A DNA stretch of 64,000 nt from Cedecea davisae DSM 4568 (lineage in GTDB: Bacteria; Pseudomonadota; Gammaproteobacteria; Enterobacterales; Enterobacteriaceae): contig NZ_KE161030.1 in the NCBI RefSeq assembly GCF_000412335.2, positions 406,014 to 470,013 of the forward strand, written 5' to 3'. Shown in pieces: positions 19,166 through 27,847 of the stretch. The position numbers and the translations under genes are program-made. Positions within the stretch are counted from its first letter, which is position 1. Each line of letters opens with the position of its first letter. The notes below the pieces were generated by a model. The model made no database searches. It was given only the letters and a program-made list of their open reading frames with translations, and was not told the origin of the DNA.

Positions 19166-20833
19166 TTACTTGGTTACGCGTTTGTACTTGATGCGTTTTG
19201 GTTCCAGGGCATCTGCGCCGAGGGTACGCTTCTTGTACTCTTCGTATTCGGTAAAGTTACCTTCGAAGAACTCCACCTTGCCTTCATCCTGGTAGTCCAG
19301 AATGTGGGTGGCGATACGGTCGAGGAACCAACGGTCGTGGGAGATAACCATCGCGCAGCCCGGGAATTCCAGCAGGGCGTTTTCCAGCGCGCGCAGGGTT
19401 TCGATATCCAGGTCGTTGGTCGGTTCATCGAGCAGCAGCACGTTACCGCCAACCTGCAGCAGCTTCGCCAGATGCAGACGACCGCGCTCACCGCCGGACA
19501 GCTCGCCCACGCGTTTGCCCTGGTCGACGCCCTTGAAGTTAAAGCGGCCAACGTAGGCACGGCTTGGCATCTCGGTGTTACCGATACGCATAATATCCTG
19601 GCCGCCGGAGACTTCTTCCCACACGGTTTTGCTGTTGTCCATGGCGTCACGGAACTGGTCAACGGAGGCCAGCTTCACGGTCTCACCCAGGGTGATAGAG
19701 CCGCTGTCAGGCTGTTCCTGACCGGACATCATGCGGAACAGGGTGGATTTACCCGCGCCGTTCGGACCGATGATGCCCACGATGGCGCCCTTCGGTACGG
19801 AGAAGCTCAGGTCGTCAATCAGCAGGCGGTCGCCGTAGGATTTACGCAGATTGTTAACTTCCACCACTTTATCCCCCAGGCGTGCACCAGGCGGGATAAA
19901 CAGTTCGTTGGTTTCGTTACGTTTTTGGTATTCGGTGCTGTTCAGCTCTTCAAAGCGTGCCAGACGAGCCTTGCCTTTAGACTGGCGGCCTTTAGCGCCC
20001 TGACGAACCCACTCCAGCTCTTTCTCAATGGATTTACGGCGAGCGGCTTCCGTGGAGGCTTCCTGCGCCAGGCGCTGATCTTTCTGCTCCAGCCAGGAGG
20101 AGTAGTTACCTTCCCATGGAATACCTTCCCCACGGTCAAGCTCCAGGATCCAGCCGGCGACGTTGTCGAGGAAGTAACGGTCGTGGGTAATCGCCACAAC
20201 GGTGCCTTCGAAGTCGTGCAGGAAGCGTTCCAGCCATGCCACGGATTCTGCATCCAGGTGGTTGGTTGGTTCGTCGAGCAGCAGCATGTCTGGTTTTTCC
20301 AGCAGCAGGCGGCACAGCGCTACGCGGCGGCGTTCACCCCCGGACAGCTTCTCAATTTTTGCATCCCAGTCCGGCAGGCGCAGCGCATCAGCGGCGCGCT
20401 CCAGCTGCACGTTCAGGTTATGACCGTCATGCGCCTGGATAATTTCTTCATACTTGCCTTGCTGCGCGGCCAGCTTATCGAAGTCCGCGTCCGGCTCGGC
20501 GTATTTGGCGTAGACTTCGTCCAGGCCTTTCAGGGCGTTAACCACTTCGGAAACGGCTTCTTCTACGGACTCACGGACGGTGTGCTCCGGGTTCAGCTTA
20601 GGTTCCTGCGGCAGGTAACCTATCTTAAGGCCAGGCTGAGGGCGGGCTTCACCTTCGATATCGGTATCGATGCCGGCCATGATGCGCAGCAGGGTGGATT
20701 TACCGGCACCGTTCAGACCCAGCACGCCGATTTTGGCGCCAGGGAAGAAGCTGAGCGAAATATTTTTCAGAATATGTCGTTTCGGCGGGACAACTTTGCC
20801 GACACGATGCATGGTATAAACGAATTGAGCCAC
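19166..20833 (-). CDS. ettA: Energy-dependent translational throttle protein EttA (ABC-F)
   Basis: Ribosome-associated ABC-F ATPase that binds the E site and gates entry into elongation according to ATP/ADP ratio. It has 555 residues from a GTG at 20833, the E. coli length. There are two ABC cassettes: Walker A GLNGAGKST and GPNGAGKST, signatures LSGGERRR and LSGGERGR, and Walker B LLLDEPTNHLD and LLLDEPTNDLD. The arm insertion lies in domain 1 and the linker (PtIM) is Lys/Arg-rich (AKGRQSKGKARLARFEEL). There is no membrane domain, so it is not a transporter. It is divergent from slt with 242 bases between them. Confidence 0.98.
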   Translation of the reverse strand: MAQFVYTMHRVGKVVPPKRHILKNISLSFFPGAKIGVLGLNGAGKSTLLRIMAGIDTDIEGEARPQPGLKIGYLPQEPKLNPEHTVRESVEEAVSEVVNALKGLDEVYAKYAEPDADFDKLAAQQGKYEEIIQAHDGHNLNVQLERAADALRLPDWDAKIEKLSGGERRRVALCRLLLEKPDMLLLDEPTNHLDAESVAWLERFLHDFEGTVVAITHDRYFLDNVAGWILELDRGEGIPWEGNYSSWLEQKDQRLAQEASTEAARRKSIEKELEWVRQGAKGRQSKGKARLARFEELNSTEYQKRNETNELFIPPGARLGDKVVEVNNLRKSYGDRLLIDDLSFSVPKGAIVGIIGPNGAGKSTLFRMMSGQEQPDSGSITLGETVKLASVDQFRDAMDNSKTVWEEVSGGQDIMRIGNTEMPSRAYVGRFNFKGVDQGKRVGELSGGERGRLHLAKLLQVGGNVLLLDEPTNDLDIETLRALENALLEFPGCAMVISHDRWFLDRIATHILDYQDEGKVEFFEGNFTEYEEYKKRTLGADALEPKRIKYKRVTK

Positions 20834-21075
20834 AGTGCGACTTTGCCTCTTTTATCGTGATGTAAGATGGTCCATAACAAAGGCGAAGTGTAGCCGTTTT
20901 CCCGGTCTAATCCCAGCGGGGTATCGTGGTTCTGACGCTGGTTTCCCCTTTATACGTTTAATGACCAAAATATACCTTTCGGACATGGCGTAATGGGCGC
21001 CCCCTGGTTAGCATGAATTCATTCGCTTATTGCAGCGCTGGCATGATGCCGTCAGGAAAATAGTGAGGAGAAGTT

Positions 21076-23010
21076 GTGGTAAAAGCCAAACAAGTCGTAT
21101 GGCAGTTGCTTGTCGCGGGCGTCAGCCTGGTGATGTTAAACAGCGCGGTGCGTGCTGACTCGCTGGATGAGCAACGCGGCCGCTACGCGCAAATCAAACA
21201 GGCGTGGGATAACAAGCAAATGGATGTGGTGGCGCAGCTGATGCCCACGCTACAAACTTATCCTCTTTACCCTTATCTCGAATATCGCCAGCTAACCGAT
21301 GACCTGATGAATGAGCCCGCCATGTCGGTGGCCCAGTTTATTCAGGCTAACCCCACGCTGCCGCCCGCGCGCTCGTTAAGCTCACGCTTTGTTAATGAAC
21401 TGGCAAGACGCCAGGACTGGCGCGGCCTGCTGGCGTTTAGCCCCGAGCCGCCGGCCACCAATGAAGCAAAATGTAATTACTACTTTGCGAAGTGGAGCAC
21501 CGGGCAGATGGACGCTGCCTGGGCCGGAGCCAAAGAGCTGTGGCTGACGGGCAAAAGCCAGCCTTCGAGCTGCGATGCGCTGTTCTCGGCGTGGCGCGCC
21601 TCGGGCACTCAGGACCCGCTCGCTTATCTGGAACGTATTCGCCTGGCGATGAAAGAGGGCAATACCTCGCTGGTGAACGCTCTTGCAAACCAAATGCCTG
21701 CGGATTATCAGACCATCGCCAGCGCGCTGATTAGCCTGCAAAACAACCCCAGCACGGTGCTGACTTTCGCCAATAGCGTTGGGGCGACGGATTTCACGCG
21801 CCAGGCGGCGGCCATCGCCTTTGCGAGCGTTGCTCGCCAGGACGTTGAGAATGCTCGTTTGATGATCCCGTCCCTGGTTCAGGCGCAAAAGCTGAACGAT
21901 GAGCAGGCGCAGGAACTGAGGGACACCGTGGCGTGGCGGCTGATGGGCAACGACGTTACCGACGAGCAGGCCAAATGGCGTGATGATGCGATCATGCGCT
22001 CCCAGTCTACTTCGCTGATTGAGCGCCGGGTGCGCATGGCTCTGGGTAGCGGAGACCGTTCCGGCCTGAACACCTGGCTTGCGCGTCTGCCGATGGAATC
22101 GAAGGAAAAAGATGAATGGCGCTACTGGCAGGCGGACCTGTTACTGGAGCGCGGGCGCGATGATGAAGCAAAAGAGATTCTGCATGCGCTGATGAAAGAG
22201 CGCGGTTTCTATCCGATGGTCGCCGCCCAGCGCCTTGGGGAAGAGTATCCGCTGCGCGTAGAGAAGGCCGAAAGCGTGAACCCGGCGCTGGTGCAGGGGC
22301 CGGAGATGGCGCGCGTGCGCGAGCTGATGTACTGGAATATGGATAACACCGCGCGCAGCGAGTGGGCTAACCTGGTCACCAGCCGAACCAAACAGGAACA
22401 GGGCGGGCTGGCGCGTTATGCCTTTGAGCAGGACTGGTGGGATCTCAGCGTGCAGGCAACCATTGCCGGTAAGCTGTGGGATAACCTCGAGGAGCGCTTC
22501 CCGCTGGCTTACAAGGAGACGTTTGCCCGCTACGTTAGCGGCAAAACCGTGCCGCAAAGCTATGCCATGGCGATTGCCCGCCAGGAGAGCGCATGGAACC
22601 CGAAAGTTCGTTCTCCGGTAGGCGCCAGCGGCCTGATGCAAATCATGCCGGGAACCGCCACCCATACCGTGAAGATGTTCAGCATCCCAGGCTACAGCAG
22701 CCCGGTGCAGCTGCTCGACCCGGAGACCAATATCAATATTGGCACCAGCTATCTGCAATACGTGTTCCAGCAGTTTGAGAGCAACCGTATCTTTGCCTCC
22801 GCCGCCTACAACGCCGGGCCGGGGCGGGTCAGAACCTGGCTTGGCAATAGCGGGGGGCGCATCGACGCTATCGCCTTTGTGGAGAGTATTCCGTTCTCGG
22901 AAACTCGGGGTTACGTGAAAAACGTGCTGGCTTACGACGCCTACTATCGCTATTTCATGGGGCAGCCCGACAAAATTCTGTCGGATAGCGAGTGGCAGCG
23001 GCGTTACTGA
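21076..23010 (+). CDS. slt: Soluble lytic murein transglycosylase Slt70
   Basis: Periplasmic peptidoglycan lytic transglycosylase that makes 1,6-anhydromuropeptides. It has 644 residues from the GTG at 21076 (GAGGAGAA upstream). The Sec signal is residues 1-27 with cleavage after AVRA. A long alpha-helical superhelix (the U and L domains) follows. The C-terminal catalytic domain has the ARQESAWNP motif with catalytic Glu504 (about 477 in the mature chain), GLMQIMPGTA, and AAYNAGPGRVRTWL. All SLT motifs are intact. It is followed by trpR, as in E. coli. Confidence 0.97.
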   Translation: MVKAKQVVWQLLVAGVSLVMLNSAVRADSLDEQRGRYAQIKQAWDNKQMDVVAQLMPTLQTYPLYPYLEYRQLTDDLMNEPAMSVAQFIQANPTLPPARSLSSRFVNELARRQDWRGLLAFSPEPPATNEAKCNYYFAKWSTGQMDAAWAGAKELWLTGKSQPSSCDALFSAWRASGTQDPLAYLERIRLAMKEGNTSLVNALANQMPADYQTIASALISLQNNPSTVLTFANSVGATDFTRQAAAIAFASVARQDVENARLMIPSLVQAQKLNDEQAQELRDTVAWRLMGNDVTDEQAKWRDDAIMRSQSTSLIERRVRMALGSGDRSGLNTWLARLPMESKEKDEWRYWQADLLLERGRDDEAKEILHALMKERGFYPMVAAQRLGEEYPLRVEKAESVNPALVQGPEMARVRELMYWNMDNTARSEWANLVTSRTKQEQGGLARYAFEQDWWDLSVQATIAGKLWDNLEERFPLAYKETFARYVSGKTVPQSYAMAIARQESAWNPKVRSPVGASGLMQIMPGTATHTVKMFSIPGYSSPVQLLDPETNINIGTSYLQYVFQQFESNRIFASAAYNAGPGRVRTWLGNSGGRIDAIAFVESIPFSETRGYVKNVLAYDAYYRYFMGQPDKILSDSEWQRRY

Positions 23011-23036
23011 TTGCGCTGAGAGTATGTTATGCTGCC

Positions 23037-23054
23037 GTACTAGTTAAAGAGTAT
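23037..23054 (+). promoter_or_regulatory. TrpR operator upstream of trpR (autoregulation)
   Basis: GTACTAGTTAAAGAGTAT resembles the trp operator dyad GAACTAGTTAACTAGTAC. Its left half is almost perfect. It ends 12 bases before the trpR ATG. TrpR is known to repress its own gene, so this site is expected here. Confidence 0.78.
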
Positions 23055-23065
23055 GGTGGCCTGAC

Positions 23066-23404
23066 ATGACTCAGCTCTCTCAATATTCGGCGGAACAGGC
23101 CGAGCAAAGTAACAAAGAGTGGCTCCGCTTTGTGGGGCTGTTGCAGCAGGCGTTTGGGCAGGAGCTTCATTTGCCCCTGCTGACGCTGCTGCTAACCCCG
23201 GATGAGCGCACGGCGCTCGGCACCCGGGTGCGGATTATCGAAGAGCTACTGCGCGGTGAACTGAGCCAGCGCGAGCTGAAGAATGAACTGGGCGCGGGGA
23301 TAGCAACAATTACTCGCGGCTCTAACAGCCTGAAGGCCGCGCCTCCCGAGCTGCGGGCATGGCTGGAACAGCAGTTGCTTCAGGGCGGCAAGCCCGCCGA
23401 ATAA
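23066..23404 (+). CDS. trpR: Trp operon repressor
   Basis: Dimeric tryptophan-activated DNA-binding repressor of 112 residues (E. coli 108). The helix-turn-helix [24 protein letters not shown] is fully conserved, as are the corepressor-pocket LTPDER and LGTRVRI segments. The N-terminal arm and the C-terminus differ and are slightly longer. The ATG at 23066 follows the operator directly. It is convergent with yjjX with only five bases between the stops and no visible terminator. Confidence 0.97.
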   Translation: MTQLSQYSAEQAEQSNKEWLRFVGLLQQAFGQELHLPLLTLLLTPDERTALGTRVRIIEELLRGELSQRELKNELGAGIATITRGSNSLKAAPPELRAWLEQQLLQGGKPAE

Positions 23405-23409
23405 AGTCT

Positions 23410-23928
23410 CTAGCGGCGATAAATCTCGTTATGAAACGGGCTTAGCGCCAGAATCACCGCCTGATGGTAAACGCTGCTGCGCGTGAGCTTTCCGGCGGTG
23501 AAAACCCCGATTGCCCCCTCTTTACGCCCAATTTTATCGATACCGGTGTATTCCGACATAACCGGCCCGAGCGCGTTCCCGGCGGTCACTTTTTCAAGAA
23601 TAACGTCCGGCAGCGGCAGGGTGGCGGAGCGCGCTTCACCGCGCTGATTACCCGCTTCTATCACCACCCAACTGAAGGTACTGCCTTCGTCAATTCCGGC
23701 CTCAATGGCGACCCAGAAGTCGGCTTCTGGTCTGACTTCCCGGGCATTTAGCACCCGGCTTCGTGCGCCAGTTCGCGTTTCGCTGCTGCCGAAGGGTTGT
23801 TCAGGCACGCCGCTATCGACGACAACCGACTCAATATGGCAGGATCCTTCACCATAGATTTGGTTAAAAGCCTGCAGAATCGCCTGAATTTTGGCGGGAT
23901 TAGTTGTTGCAGCAACGACATGGTTCAT
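23410..23928 (-). CDS. yjjX: Inosine/xanthosine triphosphatase YjjX
   Basis: NTPase that removes deaminated nucleotides such as ITP and XTP. It has 172 residues (E. coli 170). Diagnostic parts are the N-terminal [11 protein letters not shown] nucleotide loop (as in the ITPase/Maf-like fold), [10 protein letters not shown], and [10 protein letters not shown] with the metal/base acidic residues. It is divergent from gpmB by 52 bases. Confidence 0.95.
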   Translation of the reverse strand: MNHVVAATTNPAKIQAILQAFNQIYGEGSCHIESVVVDSGVPEQPFGSSETRTGARSRVLNAREVRPEADFWVAIEAGIDEGSTFSWVVIEAGNQRGEARSATLPLPDVILEKVTAGNALGPVMSEYTGIDKIGRKEGAIGVFTAGKLTRSSVYHQAVILALSPFHNEIYRR

Positions 23929-23980
23929 AATAAGTCAGAACTCTCGATATTTCGTGACCGCAGTATAACGGATAAAACGC

Positions 23981-24628
23981 ATGTTACAGGTATACCTTGT
24001 TCGTCATGGCGAAACGCAGTGGAACGCGGAACGCCGCATTCAGGGCCAGTCAGACAGCGCGCTGACTGAAAACGGAGAACGTCAGGCCTGGCAAGTTGCC
24101 GAGCGGGCCAGAGCCCTTGGAGTCACCCACATTATCAGCAGCGATTTAGGCCGCACGCGCCGCACCGCAGAGATTATCGCCGAGGCTTGCGGCTGCGATA
24201 TTATTTTTGATGAGCGCCTGCGTGAGCTGAACATGGGCGTGCTTGAATGCCGCAAAATGGATACGCTGACCGAGGAAGAAGAGGGCTGGCGCCGTCGCCT
24301 GGTGGACGGTACGCCGGACGGGCGTATTCCCGAGGGCGAAAGCATGCAGGAGCTGAGCAATCGCATGCATGAGGCGCTTAACGCCTGCCGCGAACTGCCG
24401 GAAGGAAGCCGACCGCTGCTGGTGAGCCACGGCATGGCGCTGGGTGGGTTGGTGAGCACTATTCTGGGGTTGCCCGCATCGGCTGAACGCCGTCTGCGCC
24501 TGCGTAACTGCTCAATCTCCCGGGTGGATTATCAGCACAGCCCGTGGCTGGCGTCCGGGTGGGTAGTTGAAACGGCAGGAGACATCTCGCATCTCGACGC
24601 TCCTGCCCTGGATGAACTCCAGCGTTAA
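23981..24628 (+). CDS. gpmB: Histidine phosphatase family protein GpmB (YtjC)
   Basis: Member of the phosphoglycerate mutase-like histidine phosphatases, 215 residues. The phosphohistidine motif is LVRHGETQWN with His9, and the second catalytic histidine lies in LLVSHGMALG, with RTAEI and ELNMG between them. It was named as a cofactor-independent-like mutase, but the E. coli protein is considered a phosphatase of uncertain substrate. Its stop overlaps the rob stop by two bases. Confidence 0.93.
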   Translation: MLQVYLVRHGETQWNAERRIQGQSDSALTENGERQAWQVAERARALGVTHIISSDLGRTRRTAEIIAEACGCDIIFDERLRELNMGVLECRKMDTLTEEEEGWRRRLVDGTPDGRIPEGESMQELSNRMHEALNACRELPEGSRPLLVSHGMALGGLVSTILGLPASAERRLRLRNCSISRVDYQHSPWLASGWVVETAGDISHLDAPALDELQR

Positions 24629-25494
24629 CGGCGTACCGGGATCAGGTATTCGCAGCGGATTTGCATCGGCACGTCCTGTTCCCGCGTTTCATCCTGCGGA
24701 TAGAAAAGCTCAATGTCCTGACCCTGGCGGCGCGTAAGGTTCAGGGAAGGCATGCAGGTGCCGTAAACCGTCAGGATAAAGTCCTGTAGCCCGGTGCCCA
24801 GCCCTTCATAGTTAAACTGCACGTAATCCCCGCCTTCCAGCACCACCGGGTGCGAGTCCGGCAGGAACCCGTTGGCCAGTTCCGGCGTCAGCGCGGTGGT
24901 GTAGAACACTTCCTGCTCGTCATCTTTTTCCGAGCTTGGGCGCGGTTCATGCAGGCCATACAGTACTCGCGGAATGGTTGGCGAATTGCCCAGGAACTGC
25001 GTCCAGAACTGAATACGCATTTCATTACGGAAGTCTGATATCTGCTCCAGCGTGCAGCTGTAGCTTTGCGTCACCCCGACCAGATGGGTTTCCGGCAACG
25101 TAATGAAATGGGCCTGAGGCAGCGTGAACTCGCCCAGGCGCAGCGGCGGACGCATACCGAATGCGCTCCAGTCCGGGGAACGGCGGTACAGGGCCGGCGT
25201 TTGAGCGAACTGTTTCTTAAAGGCGCGGGTAAACGTCTGCTGTGAGTCAAAACGATATTGCAGCGCAATATCAAGAATTGGGCGCGCCGTTAAACGCAGG
25301 GCAACGGCAGATTTGGAGAGTCGGCGGGCGCGAATATAGGCACCTATGGCGTGCCCGGTAACCTCTTTGAACATCCGTTGTAAATGCCACTTGGAATACC
25401 CTGCTTTTGCCGCCACATTATCAAGGGCGAGGGGCTGATCGAGGTGGCCCTCCAGCCAGCTAAGCAGATCGCGAATGATCGCAGCCTGATCCAT
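24625..25494 (-). CDS. rob: AraC-family transcription activator Rob
   Basis: Right-origin-binding protein, a MarA/SoxS-like activator of efflux and stress genes. It has 289 residues. The N-terminal AraC DNA-binding domain (1-105) contains the two HTHs (DNVAAKAGYSKWHLQRMFK and ALQYRFDSQQTFTRAFKK). The C-terminal GyrI-like small-ligand domain runs from about 120 to 289. It is monocistronic and convergent with gpmB. Confidence 0.96.
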   Translation of the reverse strand: MDQAAIIRDLLSWLEGHLDQPLALDNVAAKAGYSKWHLQRMFKEVTGHAIGAYIRARRLSKSAVALRLTARPILDIALQYRFDSQQTFTRAFKKQFAQTPALYRRSPDWSAFGMRPPLRLGEFTLPQAHFITLPETHLVGVTQSYSCTLEQISDFRNEMRIQFWTQFLGNSPTIPRVLYGLHEPRPSSEKDDEQEVFYTTALTPELANGFLPDSHPVVLEGGDYVQFNYEGLGTGLQDFILTVYGTCMPSLNLTRRQGQDIELFYPQDETREQDVPMQIRCEYLIPVRR

Positions 25495-25705
25495 AAAATA
25501 TCCTCATCCATACAAGCGAATGCCTGTTTACTAAGGTAGCGGATGATAGCATTTTTGTACTTTATGCATTCAGCGTTTTTTTTTAACAAGTTGTGCCAAA
25601 TCTGCGCATTATGGAGACAGGTTTTGCTAATAATGTGATATTCAACGGTTTTTTACGCAACTATTGAATAATCGCGTAGTGTAATTTTTATACAATGGTA
25701 ACAAT

Positions 25706-26179
25706 ATGAAATATAAAGCTTTAGCACTTTGCAGTGCGCTTCTGGCTCTGAGCTACGGCGCTCACGCGGAGCAGATCGGATCGGTCGATACGGTGTTTAA
25801 AGTCTTTGGCCCGGATCACAAGATCGTAGTAGAAGCGTTTGACGATCCCGACGTTAAGAACGTGACCTGCTACATCAGCCGCGCCAAAACCGGCGGTATC
25901 AAAGGCGGGCTTGGGTTGGCGGAAGATACTTCCGACGCAGCAATTTCCTGCCAGCAGGTCGGGCCTGTTGAGCTAAGCGACAAGATCAAAGCGGGTAAAG
26001 CTCAGGGCGATGTCGTATTCCAGAAGCGTACCTCGCTGGTGTTCAAGAAGCTTCAGGTTGTGCGTTTTTACGATTCAAAACGCAACACGCTCGCCTATCT
26101 GGCCTACTCCGACAGAGTGGTAGAAGGCTCGCCGAAAAACGCCATCAGCGCGGTGCCGATTATTCCGTGGAGTAAATAA
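25706..26179 (+). CDS. creA: CreA family periplasmic protein
   Basis: Protein of unknown function with a Sec signal peptide (residues 1-21, cleavage after GAHA). It has 157 residues, the same length as E. coli CreA, with the conserved [19 protein letters not shown] and [14 protein letters not shown] blocks and two cysteines that could form a disulfide. In E. coli it heads creABCD. Here the creBC two-component system and creD do not follow. There is no clear Shine-Dalgarno before the ATG. Confidence 0.94.
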   Translation: MKYKALALCSALLALSYGAHAEQIGSVDTVFKVFGPDHKIVVEAFDDPDVKNVTCYISRAKTGGIKGGLGLAEDTSDAAISCQQVGPVELSDKIKAGKAQGDVVFQKRTSLVFKKLQVVRFYDSKRNTLAYLAYSDRVVEGSPKNAISAVPIIPWSK

Positions 26180-26227
26180 TCACCCGGCCGGCGCTGAACG
26201 GATGCGCTTGCGCGTCATCAGCATGAG

Positions 26228-26258
26228 AAGCCTGATGTATTTCTGACTCATCAGGCTT
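26228..26258 (+). other. Hairpin after creA
   Basis: AAGCCTGATG/CATCAGGCTT is a perfect 10-bp stem with an 11-base loop. No T-run follows. It marks the junction between creA and the accessory block. Confidence 0.5.
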
Positions 26259-26322
26259 GTCAGCCCCGGCCTTCCTTATTAGTGTGTGCTCACGACTCCG
26301 CCGCCGATTAAGGCATCGATTG

Positions 26323-27243
26323 ATGCAGATTGAACCTCTACCGCCCCTCAATACCCTTATCGCTTTCGAATGTGTTGCCCGCTACGGCAATATCTCTCGC
26401 GCCGCGGAAGAGCTAAACCTCACGCAAAGTGCCATCAGCCGCCAGATTTTACAGCTGGAAGAGATGCTGGGGTGCAAGCTGTTTACCCGCACCCAGAGAC
26501 GAGTTTTACTTACGCCGCGCGGTGAATCCTACGCAACCAGGGTACGCCAGCAGCTGGCCGCATTGTCTCACGCGACTGCCGAAGTTATGGGCTGGACCGG
26601 ACTGCCGCAGGTGACCATTGCCTGTACCAGCGCCATGAGTTCGCTCTGGTTGTCATCGCGTTTATCTGCGCTGCACCGCGAACTTCCGGATTTACAGGTG
26701 CGGATGAAAATTACCGACAACTTCACCGAACTTCGCTCATCTGAATTCGATCTGGCTATCTTTTATCTGCGTGAGGCACCGCCGGGGTTTCATGCTGAGC
26801 CACTGTTTGATGAAGTCTGCTACCCGATGTGTTCCCCGGCGTTCTTGTCGCGTATCGATACCGCTGCACCCGCAGAAGCGCTGCTACAGCACACATTGCT
26901 GATTCAGGACGATCCGCAGCGGGAATGGACGGGCTGGAGCGACTGGTTTGCCTCGCAGAATGTTCTCAGCTTTGTGCCTCGCCAGACCTGGCGGGCAAAT
27001 AATTATCCGTTTTTAGTCGAGACGGCGGCGCGCGGAGACGGGATATTACTCGGCTGGGAAGGGCTGGTGCAGGATTATCTTAATCGCGGCGATCTGGTGG
27101 CGGCGCACCCGGGAAAACTGGCGGCGGGCAGTAAGTGCTTCTTGCTGGTTCCTGAAGATCGTTATATCAAGCCGGTTGTTCGCCATGTGATGAGCTGGCT
27201 GCAGCGGCCGCAGCCAGTTGAATCGGGTATTCCTGGCGTGTAG
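26323..27243 (+). CDS. LysR-family transcriptional regulator
   Basis: LysR-type regulator of 306 residues from the ATG at 26323, with AAGG nine bases upstream. The frame is open to 26257, but the extra residues are Arg-rich and unsupported. The N-terminal HTH ARYGNISRAAEELNLTQSAI is canonical, with FTRTQRRVLLTPRG after it; the C-terminal effector domain is full length and GcvA/AmpR-like. It precedes a small divergent membrane-protein gene and a peptide-type ABC/hydrolase operon, so it may control that operon. The effector is unknown. It replaces creBCD of E. coli. Confidence 0.9.
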   Translation: MQIEPLPPLNTLIAFECVARYGNISRAAEELNLTQSAISRQILQLEEMLGCKLFTRTQRRVLLTPRGESYATRVRQQLAALSHATAEVMGWTGLPQVTIACTSAMSSLWLSSRLSALHRELPDLQVRMKITDNFTELRSSEFDLAIFYLREAPPGFHAEPLFDEVCYPMCSPAFLSRIDTAAPAEALLQHTLLIQDDPQREWTGWSDWFASQNVLSFVPRQTWRANNYPFLVETAARGDGILLGWEGLVQDYLNRGDLVAAHPGKLAAGSKCFLLVPEDRYIKPVVRHVMSWLQRPQPVESGIPGV

Positions 27244-27247
27244 TCGC

Positions 27248-27333
27248 CACGGAATATTATTTTACTATGGAATGTATCACTAAATTATTTATCTGAAATC
27301 TTTGCCATAACATTTTCTTATATATATTCCGTG
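27248..27333. repeat. Inverted repeat in AT-rich gap after the LysR gene
   Basis: CACGGAATAT (27248-27257) and ATATTCCGTG (27324-27333) are perfect 10-bp inverted copies 66 bases apart in a very AT-rich stretch. No terminator-like T-run is attached. The role is unknown; chance is possible. Confidence 0.4.
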
Positions 27334-27368
27334 AACTGACAGGAATAAATAAGTATTAAGCCACTGGT

Positions 27369-27755
27369 TTATTTGTGGGTGTCTAAATCTAAAGGCGGTA
27401 ATTTATTTCTTAAGGCTCCACGTCGGCGATAAGAAGTATGCATACCTACAAGGGTGAAAACCAGCCACATTGATTGCGATATTACCGATGCCAAATTAAA
27501 ATCATGGCTTAAGGAATACAGCCCGCCCACGCAGCCTGCGATATTAAGACAGGCATAACTGTTTGAATCTATTGATACCCTGCGCATCTGAACCAGCGCG
27601 TATGCCAGCAGGTAGCAAAACACGCCCACTAATCCTACAAAGGTATGCAGTTCCACTTTTTTTTCCTGAGATGACTCCGTGATCGGCAAATTATCTTTTT
27701 TGCTGAAGCTCTGCTGTGCATTTTTTTCATAGTCTGATACGAAAAACTCATGCAT
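27369..27755 (-). CDS. CBU_0592-family small membrane protein
   Basis: Protein of 128 residues. Residues 1-35 are polar. The rest holds three hydrophobic segments (about 37-56, 67-82 and 87-104) with YLLAYALVQMRR, an N-Y-x-x-L-N-I-A-G-C-V-G-G motif and a SHDFNLASVISQ motif. These fit my memory of the CBU_0592 family of small membrane proteins, whose function is not known. The gene is clearly richer in A+T than its neighbours, has no good ribosome site before the ATG, and faces away from the ABC operon. This suggests transfer. It could be a channel-like or accessory protein, but there is nothing to support a specific role. Confidence 0.65.
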   Translation of the reverse strand: MHEFFVSDYEKNAQQSFSKKDNLPITESSQEKKVELHTFVGLVGVFCYLLAYALVQMRRVSIDSNSYACLNIAGCVGGLYSLSHDFNLASVISQSMWLVFTLVGMHTSYRRRGALRNKLPPLDLDTHK

Positions 27756-27847
27756 CAGAATTAAGCGCTTTTGATATAAATCATAAATAGATGTGCTATG
27801 GCATCAGACCCGTGGTCAGACAGACAAATAATAACGGAGAAAAATAA

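Noticed and set aside
19160-20860. 566-codon open frame on the plus strand opposite ettA
   Set aside because: It mirrors ettA exactly, its translation has no domain, and it starts in the terminator. The frame is open because of ettA codon bias.
26221-26260. REP-type element after creA
   Set aside because: The stem AAGCCTGATG/CATCAGGCTT lacks the REP core and spacing, so it is recorded only as a hairpin.
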